Assembly (NCBI GenBank): GCA_000320545.1
Contig: ADNK01002518.1
Location: forward strand, 1-64,000
Direction: 5' to 3'
Source: Bigelowiella natans CCMP2755
Lineage: Eukaryota > Cercozoa > Chlorarachniophyceae
Length of the DNA: 64,000 nt
Part shown: one piece after another, positions 49,406-60,579 of the stretch
Layout: each line of letters opens with the position of its first letter
Position numbering within the stretch: the stretch's first letter is position 1
Made by a program: the position numbers and the translations under genes
Notes under the pieces: generated by a model
Told to the model about the DNA's origin: nothing
Database searches by the model: none
What the model saw: the letters and a program-made list of their open reading frames with translations, nothing else

Positions 49406-51015
49406 TGGAAGATTTTCATTGTCCCATCACAAAGCATCTTATGATAGAGCCATCTGTTAACGAAGCTGGGGAAACATACGAATTGCAGGCCATCGAAATG
49501 TGGTATTTCAGATGTGCTTTACTTCAGAGAAATAATACGTGAAGATTACGTGTTGCGCGGTACATGAAGATCCCTCGTTCCTATTTGTAGGTACTCAAGA
49601 GGAAACTATGTAGATCCCAAGACTGGCATCAAGGTGAAGGACACTCGACTGTACCCGAACATACTGGTGAAACGTTTAATTCTCAAACAAATGAAAAATG
49701 ATATGGACAAGTCTATAAATAATCCAAGTATTCTCCTGGCACATCATTTGCTCCTAAAAGCAGTCAAACGGCGAGAAGTAGAACTTGACATTGAATCATT
49801 CGGAAACTTCTTGAGCCTGTCGGAAATTCTTGGGGATACCAAAGATGATGGCGAGGAAGTGAAAAATGAAGAAAGAAAAGCTAAGTTTACGAAAAAGGAT
49901 GAGTGGGAACAAATTGAAGAAGAAGCATTCGCAACATATTTTGGTGTAGACTTCCACATTATGGACCAAGTAAATGGTAAAGCTCTTATACAGAAAGCTG
50001 CTAAGGCGGGGAGTGACTGCGCTATGGGAAAGTGCTATCAAGAGGGTTGGGGCGTCAAACTGGACACTAAGCTTGCAATCGAATTCTACCATAAAAGTGC
50101 AGGTGCTGGCAGCTCTCATGGAATGTGTCGTCTCGGTAAATCTTTCCAGACAGGGTATGGGGTCACAAAGGATTACTCCACAGCGGTTGAGATTTTCCGG
50201 CGAGCAGCACGCAGGGGCAATAGCAATGCAATTTATAATCTCGGTATCTGCTACGACGAAGGCTATGGCGTGGAGAAAAGCACAAAGGTATTACAACAAA
50301 AGGTTGCGTAGTGAATTAAATGTCTGAAAAACATCTACACTTGGTGCCAGATCGCATTGAGTCTCTATCATGAAGCAGCGATAAGGGGCAATAGTCATGC
50401 TGAGACTAACTTAGGATTTGCTTACATGCATGGTAATAACCAGTTTTAAATCATATATATAAAGAACAATGATAGCGATTTCTGAGGAAAGCTATTTTTT
50501 CTACAATTCTCGAGGCAATGGTGTTCAGCTGAGTCAGGCAAAAGCAGCTCGTTGCTATTTTAGAGCATCACAGCAAGAAAATAGTGTAGCTTTAAGGTGA
50601 TCGATACTTCCAATACCAAGGTAGTCTCACCACACAAACGCATAAAAACTCAGCAACCTCGGATTATGCTACCAGCATGGGAAGGGAGTGGCGAAGAATA
50701 TAGCCAAGGCAATTGGATTATACAAACGAAGCGCAGAGCTGGGGCATAAGGGGGCAATGAACAATTTAGGTAGAAATACTCAACGGGGAAAGACTGCCGT
50801 TTCTAGAAATCAGATTTGGATATTGTGCTGCTCTAGGTTACTGTCATGAAAATGGAATCGGCGTTGCTCAGAACATGAATGAGGCACTGAAATGGTACAA
50901 GGAAGCTGCAAAGTTGCAGAGTGCTAAAGCACGTAAAAATATAGAAAATTTAATAAAGAAGTTTCCGGATCTTAAGAAAGTGGAGGTGAGGAAAAATAGT
51001 GGTGTGTTGGCATAG
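49406..51015 (+). CDS. U-box protein with SEL1-type repeats
   Basis: Likely E3 ubiquitin ligase. Exons 49406-49502, 49591-50287, 50351-50432, 50514-50596, 50654-50769 and 50837-51015 give 418 codons. Residues about 4-70 are a U-box: HCPITKHLMIEPSVNEAGET, then YELQAIEMWYSRGNYVDP and KVKDTRLYPNILVKRLI; the join at exon 1/2 rebuilds the invariant Trp. Residues about 185-400 are SEL1 repeats with the A..G...A...LG..Y..G.GV pattern (AKAGSDCAMGKCYQEGWGV, AARRGNSNAIYNLGICYDE, NLGLCYQHGKGVAKNIAKA, LGYCHENGIGVAQNMNEAL). A Lys/Glu-rich linker lies between. SEL1 arrays bind partners, so they may choose substrates. Divergent from the glycosyltransferase gene. Confidence 0.9.
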
Positions 51016-52339
51016 TTTTATTTTCACTTGTGTTTCCATCTATAATGATATTAAGAGTTGAAAACCAAGGAGATAAGTCAGCCATTACATCCGATTGATA
51101 CCAATGTATACACAATCTAGAATAATTCATTGAGACGTGCAACAATGATGCCATCTGTGAATCTAACCATGGGCCTTATTCGCCCAAAAATTAGCTATCA
51201 AGCTGATCGATGCTTGCTACTTAGTTCCACCAACATCATCGTTATCATCAACGTCGCAACGATACATCACGAAACTCGTGCTTTGAACATCTCTAGATCT
51301 AGCTGCAACTTCTGTCCCTTCATGTTATCGTGCGCATTTTCTTCTCATTCGGTAGAACTAGAGCAGTGCGGTTGGTGCTGCTGCATTCATTGGAAATGTG
51401 GCCATGCACCGAGCTCATTCTGAATGATGTTGGCTAGTTGGCCTCTCTGGCTCTAATTGAGTTTTTTCATTCCATCTCACCACAGACCAGTCAATACGAC
51501 GTGACACGTGCATGCTTGTGTTCACATCCGCCCGCATGCCTCATAGCCTAGCTAGCTGGACAGCATGATGCAAGTACGTCTAGACGTGCGCGCGTGCACG
51601 CATGCGCTTGCAGCTTGCTAGCTTGTCCAAGTGTGTCAAACATGAAAAAAAATTGACTCATTGCGTGGTTTGCCATTCCAACATTGGACGAGTTGCCTGT
51701 CATTTGCTCGCGTTCCAGCGTTCCAGCCCAACAGCAGCGCAACATGGTCCGACGCGTTTGTCCGGTTTCAGAGTTGTCCAGTTGCATCGTTGTGTCCTTC
51801 AGTCCTGTCTAGCTGTGCATGTGCAGAGCTAGAGAGTGCAACAGTGAAGCTTGCCAATTGCATCTCAGTTCCAGTTGGTTGATGGGCTTTGCTAGCTTTG
51901 GCTGAACGCAGTTCCAAACAAGCGAAAGATGTCCACGTGCTGTTGCAGGGGACGACGAGCGAGTGAGTGAACGAACGAATGAAGTGATTCCAATGCTGGA
52001 ATGTGCAGCTGGAAGGATCGCATGAGTGCCACCCCACCCACTTCCTCTCCAAACATCAAGACCTTGGGAACGAATGAGCAATTGAACGAAGTGATTCCAA
52101 TGAACGAGTGAACGAGTGTGAGTGAACAAAGAGACTGGACCTGAAAGAACCATGCACTGGACGTGCCGCAACTCATCCACTCCCTCCTCAGTCAACTCAT
52201 CAATCATTGAAATTTGAGAGTTCGTTCCGCCGGCCACGAGCAGTCAGACAGATGACCTGCATGGACAGGGTTCACGCTGTCAACGCGAGGACAAACCCGA
52301 AGCCGACAAGCGTCGCACGTTCCGAAACAATGAAACAAT

Positions 52340-52415
52340 GAAACAATGATGAAAAACCACATTTCCAAAGTGTTGCAAGACACTTGCAGTGTGCAAAATG
52401 CAGTGCCTCGAACTG
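52340..52415 (-). mobile_element. LINE 3'-tail (shared with 30494-30565)
   Basis: Lies just downstream of the LINE remnant in its own sense and shares ordered blocks with the plus strand at 30494-30565. Confidence 0.5.
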
Positions 52416-52477
52416 GTTTCAGTGAGGACTGTGACTAGCAAATCAACTAGCTGGTTTGCCAAAATGGCATGACTTGG

Positions 52478-52801
52478 TCATTGAGAAGCAATGACACTAG
52501 CAGCAAAATTCTGACGGCGCAAGACCTCCACTCTGAGCAAAAACTTCCTGAAGGCCATGTCCACACGACGATCTACGATTGGATCATCTGAGGGGGGCCC
52601 CAGCAGAATTTTGGTTTTGGAGGAGTCTGGAGCGTCAAAGAATGAAGAGTGGAGGGAAGAAGCTGAACCCAGAGCTGATCTCATGTGCGAGAGAAGCTTG
52701 CATCTCTCTGCATTCAAGTGAGTGCAATGATGGATGAGGTGGTTGACACTTTGAACAACTTCAGCATTGCAAAGAGGACACACCGAGAAAGAGGGGGGCA
52801 A
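52478..52801 (-). mobile_element. non-LTR retrotransposon (LINE) C-terminal remnant
   Basis: An open frame of 108 codons contains CPLCNAEVVQSVNHLIHHC, spaced C-x2-C-x12-H-x3-HC, the zinc-knuckle signature found after the reverse transcriptase of many LINEs. It is preceded by DLPPSFS and followed by VDMAFRKFLLRVEVLRRQNF, a typical basic helical end. No polymerase motifs are seen upstream, so the copy is 5'-truncated. Confidence 0.6.
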
Positions 52802-52972
52802 ATCCGATGATGAATGGGGCGGTCATGAAGGGTCACGTGATCTTGCTTCTGAATTTACGAGTACGTAGCATCGATGATTAGAAGTCATTGGTTTAAAAAT
52901 TGTACATCTTCACAACCAATCAAACTAGACACTTTTTACAAGATGTTTTGACAATTTGGATTGACATATGCA

Positions 52973-52974
52973 GT

Positions 52975-53009
<35 letters not shown>
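52973..53009. repeat. (AAC)n microsatellite
   Basis: Twelve AAC units upstream of the amine oxidase gene. Confidence 0.9.
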
Positions 53010-53359
53010 AAAGAAGAAGTACGAGGAGAGAGAAGTATCCCCCCCGTCTGATTCACCGCCTAACGTGCTCACAAAAAGAAGCTTTCATGGCTCATCCCAG
53101 CACACGGCTTTGGTCTCGGGATCCAATAATTGAGGTTGGTGCCCTGCATGCATAATTTCCATGGTATTTCGTGTTGGGCTTTTTTGAATAAACATCATTA
53201 TCATTATCATCATCAAGGACATTGTTCGATGAGGACTGAGAATGGGCGAATTTTTTTCCATAATGATGGTGATGTTAGGAACTAAAGAGAAGAGTGTCGT
53301 TCTCTCTGGCAGAAGTCGTAGTTTCATACTTGCGCGAGAAGCCGCCTTCATCTTCAGGC

Positions 53360-54244
53360 GGCTGCTTTACCGGTCGGTATGATGTCGTCATTGTCGGAGC
53401 TGGTGTAGCAGGTAGTGAGTAACTTGCAGTAGCAGCAACATGTTCCGAATTCAAACAATACGCTTGATATTATTTATATGTAAGGCCTGTCTGCGGCTCG
53501 TCAATTGTGTGCGGAGGGAGAGGGAGAGGGGAGCAATAACAACAAGAATAGCATTGTTATACTCGAAGCTCGATCACGGATAGGAGGACGGGTACATACA
53601 GAGACGTTTCCGAGTCGGTAATACGTGCTTTCCCTGCAGCTACGTACATGTTGTGGTGTAGGGGTAGAAGTAGGAGTGTACAAATGCTAATATCAGTCAT
53701 AGTGATGGAAATTGTTAGTAGTTTGTAGTATATTGTTATCGTTACTGTTATCCCTCCGAGGGTGTAGCTAATTTAAACAACGAACCACCAACTGCCGTTA
53801 TTTTATACTTAATGCTGCACAGAGGTGAGGGAATTGGGAGCGTCGATGTGGATCTCGGGGCAAATTATATCCATGCATGTACTAAGGTCATTTCTGCTCT
53901 TGTTCCAAAGATTTGTACTAGACCGTTAGTTGTTGTGAAGGCTGCTTTTTCCCTAAGTCATTTTTCCTCACCAATATTGCCACTACTTTCATCTATGAAG
54001 AATATAAATAATAACCACAGGATCAGCCTGTCTTCCAATTGGCAGTAAAACATAAAATTCAGACTGCAGTGGTAGCTGGTGGCCGGGTAGTAGTAGTAGT
54101 AGTAGTAATCATATTTGTTCATAATAACCCTATGATGATGATGGTGATGATTCTCCTTCTTTTTTTGGCGGCTAAGTCGTTCGTTATGACAAAAAATGTT
54201 TCTTCCTTGCAACCATCATCTACTTGTATTATTGTCGTTGTGGG

Positions 54245-54298
<54 letters not shown>

Positions 54299-57023
54299 GA
54301 TCAGAATTTCGAAGATACTGAAGTTGCTCAGTGGTACAACGTTGGATCCGGGTGATTACTACTTGTCCTATATCGTTTCTATCTATTTAATCATTGTACA
54401 CTCACTATCATCGTCATGAAATCCTTCCGTCGATAGAGTAATAGCGAGAGTTTTAATATTACATATCCCGTAGCAATGAAGTTTTGTGCCTCCTCCTCCT
54501 CCTCCTCCTCCTGATAGAAGATACGACGTGTCCTTCCTTATACATTATCGTAGGCAACGGATACAAAGCATTGACATTGCGAGAATGCATACGCTATTGT
54601 GGAAGATCGATTCATATATGACCAGATTAGGTTGTTGTTGGTGTTTACTACTCCTCATGCGTATTGGTAGTAGCAGTAGCAGTAGCAGCAGCGTGTTCTT
54701 TGTTCCTACTGTGGAATGAGTGAATGAATGGCTGACTGGTTGGTGGTAGCTGCGAACAACAACAACAACAACTACAACAACAATAACACGAAGAAGAAGA
54801 AGATGATGATGATGAGAGGGAAGTGACATAATAGTGATGTGACGATGTACACATGAATCTGAAACATGTATATTACAGTCCGTAAAATGAAGCCAGAGCA
54901 AATACAGAAATACAGCATGGCTTCGTTGTTCGAGGTGGGTGATTAAAATGTCTAGTATTATTCACACAGATTCATTAATTGGTGAGTAAAGAATGAGGAG
55001 GAATAATTATTGATGATAATGATGATGATGGTGATGATGATGACGATTTTATCTGTGATGAATACGACAACGACGATGATGATGAACATGAGACCGTGTG
55101 GTTGGGAGGGAAGGAGACTATATATCACCTTGTGAGAAGATAATACACCTTCTGGTGCTACTCAATCAATAATCATCATCCTCATCACCATCATGATATA
55201 AAGGTGTGCCGTAAGTCTATTTTAAAACGATTCTTCATCAAAGCACATGATAGAGGAGGAGGAGGAGAAAGGAAAGTACCCACAGAAGACAATTCTACTA
55301 CTACCACTTGTTCTTCCTCTCGTTCACCCGCCGATGATAGGATTCTTACAAAAATTGAAGAAAAAATTCTTTATAAACTTGCACGGTACTAGAAGAATGA
55401 TAGGGAAAAGAAGAAGAAGAAAAAGAAGAGGATGAAGAAACATCGAGTAGCTATTAACGTGGAGTAGTAGCGGAGTAGTAGTAGTAGTGGTAGTATTACT
55501 ACTAGTAGTAAACAATTCTAGTGTAAGTATCTGCTGCTGCTACTTTAATGAGTGTTAGTTGTTGATGGATGTTCTCCGTTACTTTTTTTGTCAACAGACG
55601 TGCTTACGGTTATGTCTCAAATCTGGAAGATACAAGTCTTGAATTTGTCCGTCCTCCCCCGGTAGGTATTTACTTATTTGTTTGTCGTCACTTATAATAT
55701 GAATCTACTTATTTGTTTGTCGTCACTTATAATATGAATCTACTACTACTACTACTACTACTACTACTGAAACTATCTTATCAACATCGTACTATACGAT
55801 ATCATCGTCATGAACATGCATAATGTATCCTTCTATTTCAGGGTGGGGAGACGTTCTCTTCTTCTTCCTCTTCTTCTTCCTCTTCTTCAAGATTTGATAC
55901 AGATGATCGTTTTGGTTCTCCTGAGCACGTACGTGAAGAAGCTCAAGAGATCAATTCCAAAATTTTCAAGTCCAAAACAACACTTAAGGTGATGATTATT
56001 CTTTTTCCTATAATTGATATTATTGTGTCAATTGACTACTACTACTACTATCAACAAATGCATGCACCATTCATTGTGTATTATCAAGAGTATATCTCCT
56101 TAGAATCGCCCACATCGTCATCTTCCACATCATAATTTCAATGAAGATACTTTAAACAATATACATCTCCTAGTTGGATTATTTGCCATCATTATCTCAT
56201 TAATTCGTCAGTCTCATTGATCTAATCGTTATTATTACTTAATCCTAATGATCATCGACGTTAAGGTTGAAGCTGCCAAGGATGATGGAAATAAAGGGGA
56301 TCGATTCGTCGTAGATGGGTAAGTAAGTAAGTAAGTGAGTAAGTAGAATGACTTCTCTCATCATTATCATCATCATCATCATCATCATCATCATTGCTTC
56401 ATTGCATGAATGACAGTAGGTATTCTTATTGCACAACACAGATACAAATGGCTCATAAACTTGCTAGCGGATAAATTACCTATACAAACAGAGGTATGAG
56501 TGAGCAAGTCTCTGTACGTTCATTGCGTGTAAATATGATGATAATGGTGGGTGTAGAGAAGGTATTTCATCGTGTTCTTCATCATATGGTTATTGTTCAG
56601 AAATATATTGATATTCCAATCCAAATAAGTCTTCTTCTCTCCCCTCCCCCCCCCGTATTTCCCTTACTCTCATCAGCGTGAGGTGATATCCATCAAAGAT
56701 ATCAGTGGCGGGTCCTCCTCCTCCTCCCTAGAGAACAAAGAAGAGGACAAAGACAACAGCAGTAAGTAGTGTGTCCTCCACCTTGATAAGAATACCAGAT
56801 GTGTGACTTCTTATTCTTCAATAGCTATCAATAATACTTATAATATCCTGTTTGACGTTGGTAATAGGATGTTCATCATCACCCTCCATGGCACCTGATC
56901 ATCACTACCCAATATTAGTCACTTGCAAAGATGGCTCTAAGGTACTAGTAGTAGTAGTACTAGTAGTATCTTTATCGTGTAATCGATGGTAGATAGTAGT
57001 AATAAAAGCCCCACAGTACACAG

Positions 57024-57062
<39 letters not shown>

Positions 57063-58067
57063 ATACACACACCTTATAATACTGCATATGTTGGCTACGA
57101 CTTTATGATTCCTTATTTGGTTGCTCGTAACACTTGTCCTCATTTCATGCTAACTAACTACTTTCTTGTTTGCATGTAGTTTTGGTGTAAAAGGGTGATA
57201 TGTACATTACCTCTAGAGATCCTCAGGGTATGTGTGTGTGTGTGTGTGTTATGTATGAACGTTCTCTGTGTATTATTAGTATTACTTGCTACTACTACTA
57301 CTACTACTACTACTATTCATAACTTGTAATATAGTGGTGGTGGTGATGGTGGTAGTAGGAATGATAAGAGTAGTAATAGAGGAATGACTTAAAACGATTC
57401 GAGTAGCCATCATCATCATTATTATTATAATCATCATCATCATCATCATGATACACAGGAGACCATATTTTCTCCATCGCTTTCGAAACACAAGATAGAG
57501 GCAATGAGAAGGTAGTAGGTTTGTTGGTGCTCATCATATGTAGCAAGTAAGAGTGGGAGAGAGAGGGGGGGGGGGAGAGGAGAAGTATTGCCATTCTAAT
57601 CATCACCCCCCCCTGCCCGCCCCCTCTCCCAGGATTTCCACAGGGGCTCATAACAAGATTATTCTTCGATTCAATCATTTGAAGGTATTACAGTAACAAG
57701 AAAGAGAAAACATCTCACCCACTTATTCTATTGTGTGATGCTGCTGTTACTACATAAAGAAGATATTTTGGCCTGTGGATATCCCCCAATTCAACTGTGA
57801 CGACCCTCGGTATGGTGATAATGATGATGAATTTGATCATGATCATGATACTCGATTATTGTTGTTCTTGTTGTTTGTCGTACAATGGTGAATGTCTAGT
57901 AAATGGACTATATCATCTTAGAAAAATCTGAAATCATCATCAATATCACATCATCATACAATATCATCATACAATATCATCATGTTGTTCAGATTTCAGT
58001 TTTTAAATCTCCATTGTTATGGGAAAGCTGGCATTATTCTCGCTCATGTCTGTAGGGACACCAGCAT

Positions 58068-58114
<47 letters not shown>

Positions 58115-58965
58115 TTATAACATTATTCTCACGATCATTGCGAAGAAGAAGAAGAAGAAGAAGAAGAAGAAGAAGAAGAAGACGATGACAACAGTCAGCT
58201 GCATCATAGCGATAAATAGCTTCACTTACGACGTGATATTAATAGATGATGATGATGATGATGATGACGATGATGATGACAGCTGTAGTCGGAATTCATG
58301 CAAAGATTGTTTCTCTTTCCTCCTCCTCCTTGTCGTCGTCATATGTCTTCGTGTTGTCTAAATTATTGTTGAAGATATTTCCTCCCTATGCCTACGGATA
58401 TGGCGCTGATTCTCAAAGCAGCAGCAGCAGCAGCAGTAACAACAACTTGGAAGTTGTTAAAGAGGTCACAATATTAATAACCGGGAGCTACTACTATAAT
58501 TTAATCTAATATTTGTTATCATAATTATTATTTTTAATCTCTATGAAAGGTATTGGTAGTGCTTTCCAGGATGTTTGGAATATCAATGAGTGCATTGCAA
58601 GAAAGATTGTTGGACTACATCGTGACAAGATGGGATGATGAATCCTATTCGAGAGGATCCTATAGTTACTTGAGGCCGGGAGGTTGTATGTATGTATGTA
58701 TTATTATAGTACTATCAATGTTAATTAATATATAAATATAAACATTATGTAACTTCTTCAATCGATTTGTCTGTGTGCAGGGCATATGCAGCATTTAAAA
58801 GACCTACAAGCACCCCTTAGGAGAACATCTACAGGAGAAAATATTGTGCATTTTGCTGGGGAAGCATGCACAACCGTTGGATTTCAGGTGGCAAGCGATG
58901 CAGTATATGCTTTGGACAATAGACACGACGAAGATGATTTGTGTTTTTTACACGCACACACAAAC

Positions 58966-59008
<43 letters not shown>

Positions 59009-59266
59009 ATTACATAATAACGCAGCACTGTGTCTTCTATAGTTTGGGAAGGGAAATCGTACGACACAAATGATGTACAATAATAGTATTATCATTCAGG
59101 ATGGTGTAATGACACTCCTTTGTTTGCTTTGTATGTGAGCCATCATCACCAAGTACAACCTGGCCGCTTAGTCACGCAGTATAATTTTTTTTAGTGCGTC
59201 CACGGTGCGTACATTTCTGGAGAGAAAGCTGCATGTGAAGTCGCAAAAGATTTAAAAAAGAAGTAG
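53360..59266 (+). CDS. flavin-containing amine oxidase (polyamine oxidase/LSD1-like)
   Basis: FAD enzyme that oxidises amines. The first placed exon (about 53360-53411) carries YDVVIVGAGVAG; its true start is not found. Other exons: 53485-53617 (VILEARSRIGGRVHTETFPS), 53823-53885 (VDLGANYIHAC), 54021-54086, 54305-54351, 54554-54630, 54879-54934, 55204-55385, 55598-55661, 55842-55988, 56265-56318, 56442-56493, 56677-56761, 56868-56941, 57180-57227 (VICTLPLEIL), pieces at about 57460-57510, 57630-57685 and 57760-57810, about 57993-58050 (FQFLNLHCYG), about 58375-58470, 58551-58682, 58781-58887 (VHFAGEACTTVGFQ), 59194-59266 (VHGAYISGEKAACEVAKDL). These are the dinucleotide-binding, substrate and C-terminal FAD motifs of the family. 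No SWIRM or tower domain was seen, favouring polyamine oxidase over LSD1. Low-complexity inserts (Gly4, Ser11, Ser7) are coded by trinucleotide repeats. Exons in 57.4-58.5 kb are approximate. Confidence 0.85.
54244..54296. repeat. (A)n(TA)n microsatellite
   Basis: Poly-A of about 17 followed by a TA run, in an amine oxidase intron just before the exon at 54305. Confidence 0.9.
55740..55768. repeat. (CTA)n microsatellite
   Basis: CTA run in an amine oxidase intron. A 40-base phrase just upstream (starting TTACTTATTTGTTTGTCGTC) is itself tandemly duplicated at about 55670-55740. Confidence 0.85.
56359..56394. repeat. (ATC)n microsatellite
   Basis: ATC run in an amine oxidase intron. Confidence 0.9.
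57024..57060. repeat. (CA)n microsatellite
   Basis: CA run in an amine oxidase intron. Confidence 0.9.
58073..58181. repeat. compound microsatellite (TA)n(CA)n and (AAG)n
   Basis: TA 58073-58101 passes into CA 58102-58114; an AAG run follows at 58143-58181. All lie in one amine oxidase intron. Confidence 0.9.
58971..59005. repeat. (TA)n microsatellite
   Basis: TA run in the last amine oxidase intron. Confidence 0.9.
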
Positions 59267-59463
59267 TCGATGTGTGGCTGCGTATGCATATCGTCATCAT
59301 GCATCATCGAAAGCTCTAAGTTTTCGTTGACGACAATGACAGTCGAGCGGTGTATAGATAAGCACACCAATAACTACTTAGATTTGGTCACCATCAGCTG
59401 AGTTGCCCCTCCTCATATACGTAGTGCATGCCATGGCTGCGCAATGTCCACATGGCCATAGCC

Positions 59464-59540
59464 ATGAAACGGATGCAATGAACAATCTTTTAAATGGTGA
59501 GCATCCTGATGTAGCCATGCAAACCAGCGGCTATAGCGCT
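59464..59540 (+). repeat. dispersed repeat family, copy C
   Basis: Contains AACGGATGCAATGAA, AATGGTGAGCATCCTGATGT, AGCCATGCAA and CCAGCGGCTATAGCGCT in family order. Confidence 0.8.
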
Positions 59541-59848
59541 TGAATTGTATCTGTTCACGTTTCTGCTGTGATGTCTTTCATGCATGAAAATACAATGTGG
59601 CGCGCAGTGTAACGTGTTTCCTTCCATTCTGGTGAACAAAGTCTTTTGCTAGTTTAGTCTCGTCGTCTTTGTCCGCCGTGATGGTAGTCAGTTGATTACC
59701 GTGTGCTGTTTGTTGATGAGCATGCTTTGGGCGGCTCAGCAACGCCACATAGCTGCTTACATAGCTGCTCAATGTAGTAGTGTGTGGTCGCAATCCCAAT
59801 TTCCTGTTTGCAATTGCTGTGCAGGCTGGGATGATGCATTCATCTAGT

Positions 59849-59936
59849 TTATGAGACGGATGTAATGAATGCTAGAATGAATTAAAATTTTCAATGGTCA
59901 TCCCAAGGTAGCATGCAGAGCAGCGGCCAGCAGCGG
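59849..59936 (+). repeat. dispersed repeat family, copy D
   Basis: Contains GAGACGGATGTAATGAA, ATTTTCAATGGTCATCC, GTAGCATGCAGAGCAGCGGCC in family order, and ends 24 bases before the left arm of the inverted-repeat element. Confidence 0.8.
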
Positions 59937-59960
59937 TTAAATTGTGTTTGTCTAGCACAG

Positions 59961-60523
59961 ATGCAGCAGCACCATGGGCCACACCCACATTTCATTTCCC
60001 ATCTGCCGTCAGTAGAGGGAAATCGCAAAATTTTCATTTCAAAAATTCACTTACTGACGACCTACTGCTGAAGTGAATTGCTAGAATGACATGGCAAAAT
60101 CACAGGCACATCCCATGTGTTTTGTGAAAACAATCTTTGTTAAAAATGACATGGCAAAATCCACAGCAGAGCATCGTTAAAAACACTGTAAATTTGTTCT
60201 CACCTAAAATGATAAATGACAATGTTCAAATCAAAAATGGGGAAGCCATTGGACAAATGGCTGACGGAAGAACAATTCAGATCTTTGAAGAACAAAAGAT
60301 TTTTGTGTGTGATGTCGTCTGACATGGACACACACAAAAGGAAACCTACTGAAGAACTTGTCATCAAGTTCGGTCAAGGCAAAGGAACTCAACCAGCATC
60401 AAGATCAAAAGATTACATGTCACATTGTGGACATACTGATAACAAAAGGCCCTGGATGGGTTGCTGTAAACTGACGGCAAATGGGAAATGAAATGTGGGG
60501 TGTGCCCCATGGTGCTGCTGCAT
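59961..60523. mobile_element. terminal-inverted-repeat element with a short ORF
   Basis: The left arm 59961-60012 and right arm 60471-60523 are near-perfect complements over about 52 bases (two substitutions and one extra base). Both begin ATGCAGCAGCACCATGGG from the outside and end GCCGTCAG inside. The interior of about 460 bases is AT-rich and unlike its surroundings. It holds a short direct repeat (AATGACATGGCAAAATC near 60085 and 60146) and one plus-strand ORF. No clear target-site duplication could be seen. Length and arms fit a non-autonomous DNA transposon. Confidence 0.7.
60216..60491 (+). CDS. ORF inside the inverted-repeat element, about 91 aa
   Basis: The frame contains KPLDKWLTEEQFRSLKNKRF, LCVMSSDMD, ELVIKFGQGKG, SRSKDYMSHCGH and RPWMGCC. 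The run of a Cys-Val strand, a Lys-Phe-Gly stretch and an Arg followed by Tyr faintly recalls GIY-YIG/T5orf172-type nuclease domains, but this is only visual resemblance. The frame enters the right arm of the element before its stop. It may be a degraded piece of a transposon protein. Not shown to be expressed. Confidence 0.3.
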   Translation: MTMFKSKMGKPLDKWLTEEQFRSLKNKRFLCVMSSDMDTHKRKPTEELVIKFGQGKGTQPASRSKDYMSHCGHTDNKRPWMGCCKLTANGK

Positions 60524-60579
60524 GCTTGCCACCAAGGTGTGATCATCGGCATGCATGCGCTTAAATTTGCTGACGATCG

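Larger units (their letters stand above)
51016..53359. other. repeat island with LINE remnant
   Basis: No intact gene supported. From 51250 to 52450 the DNA is TGCA- and CTAG-rich with many overlapping meaningless frames. A LINE C-terminal remnant lies at 52478-52801 on the minus strand and its 3' tail continues to about 52330, where GAAACAAT repeats three times. After 52850 the DNA is AT-rich again and should hold the amine oxidase promoter and first exon, which I could not place. Confidence 0.5.

Noticed and set aside
51602..52237. Several 70-140 codon frames on both strands
   Set aside because: Mutually overlapping, no motifs, next to the LINE remnant; likely non-coding repeat DNA.
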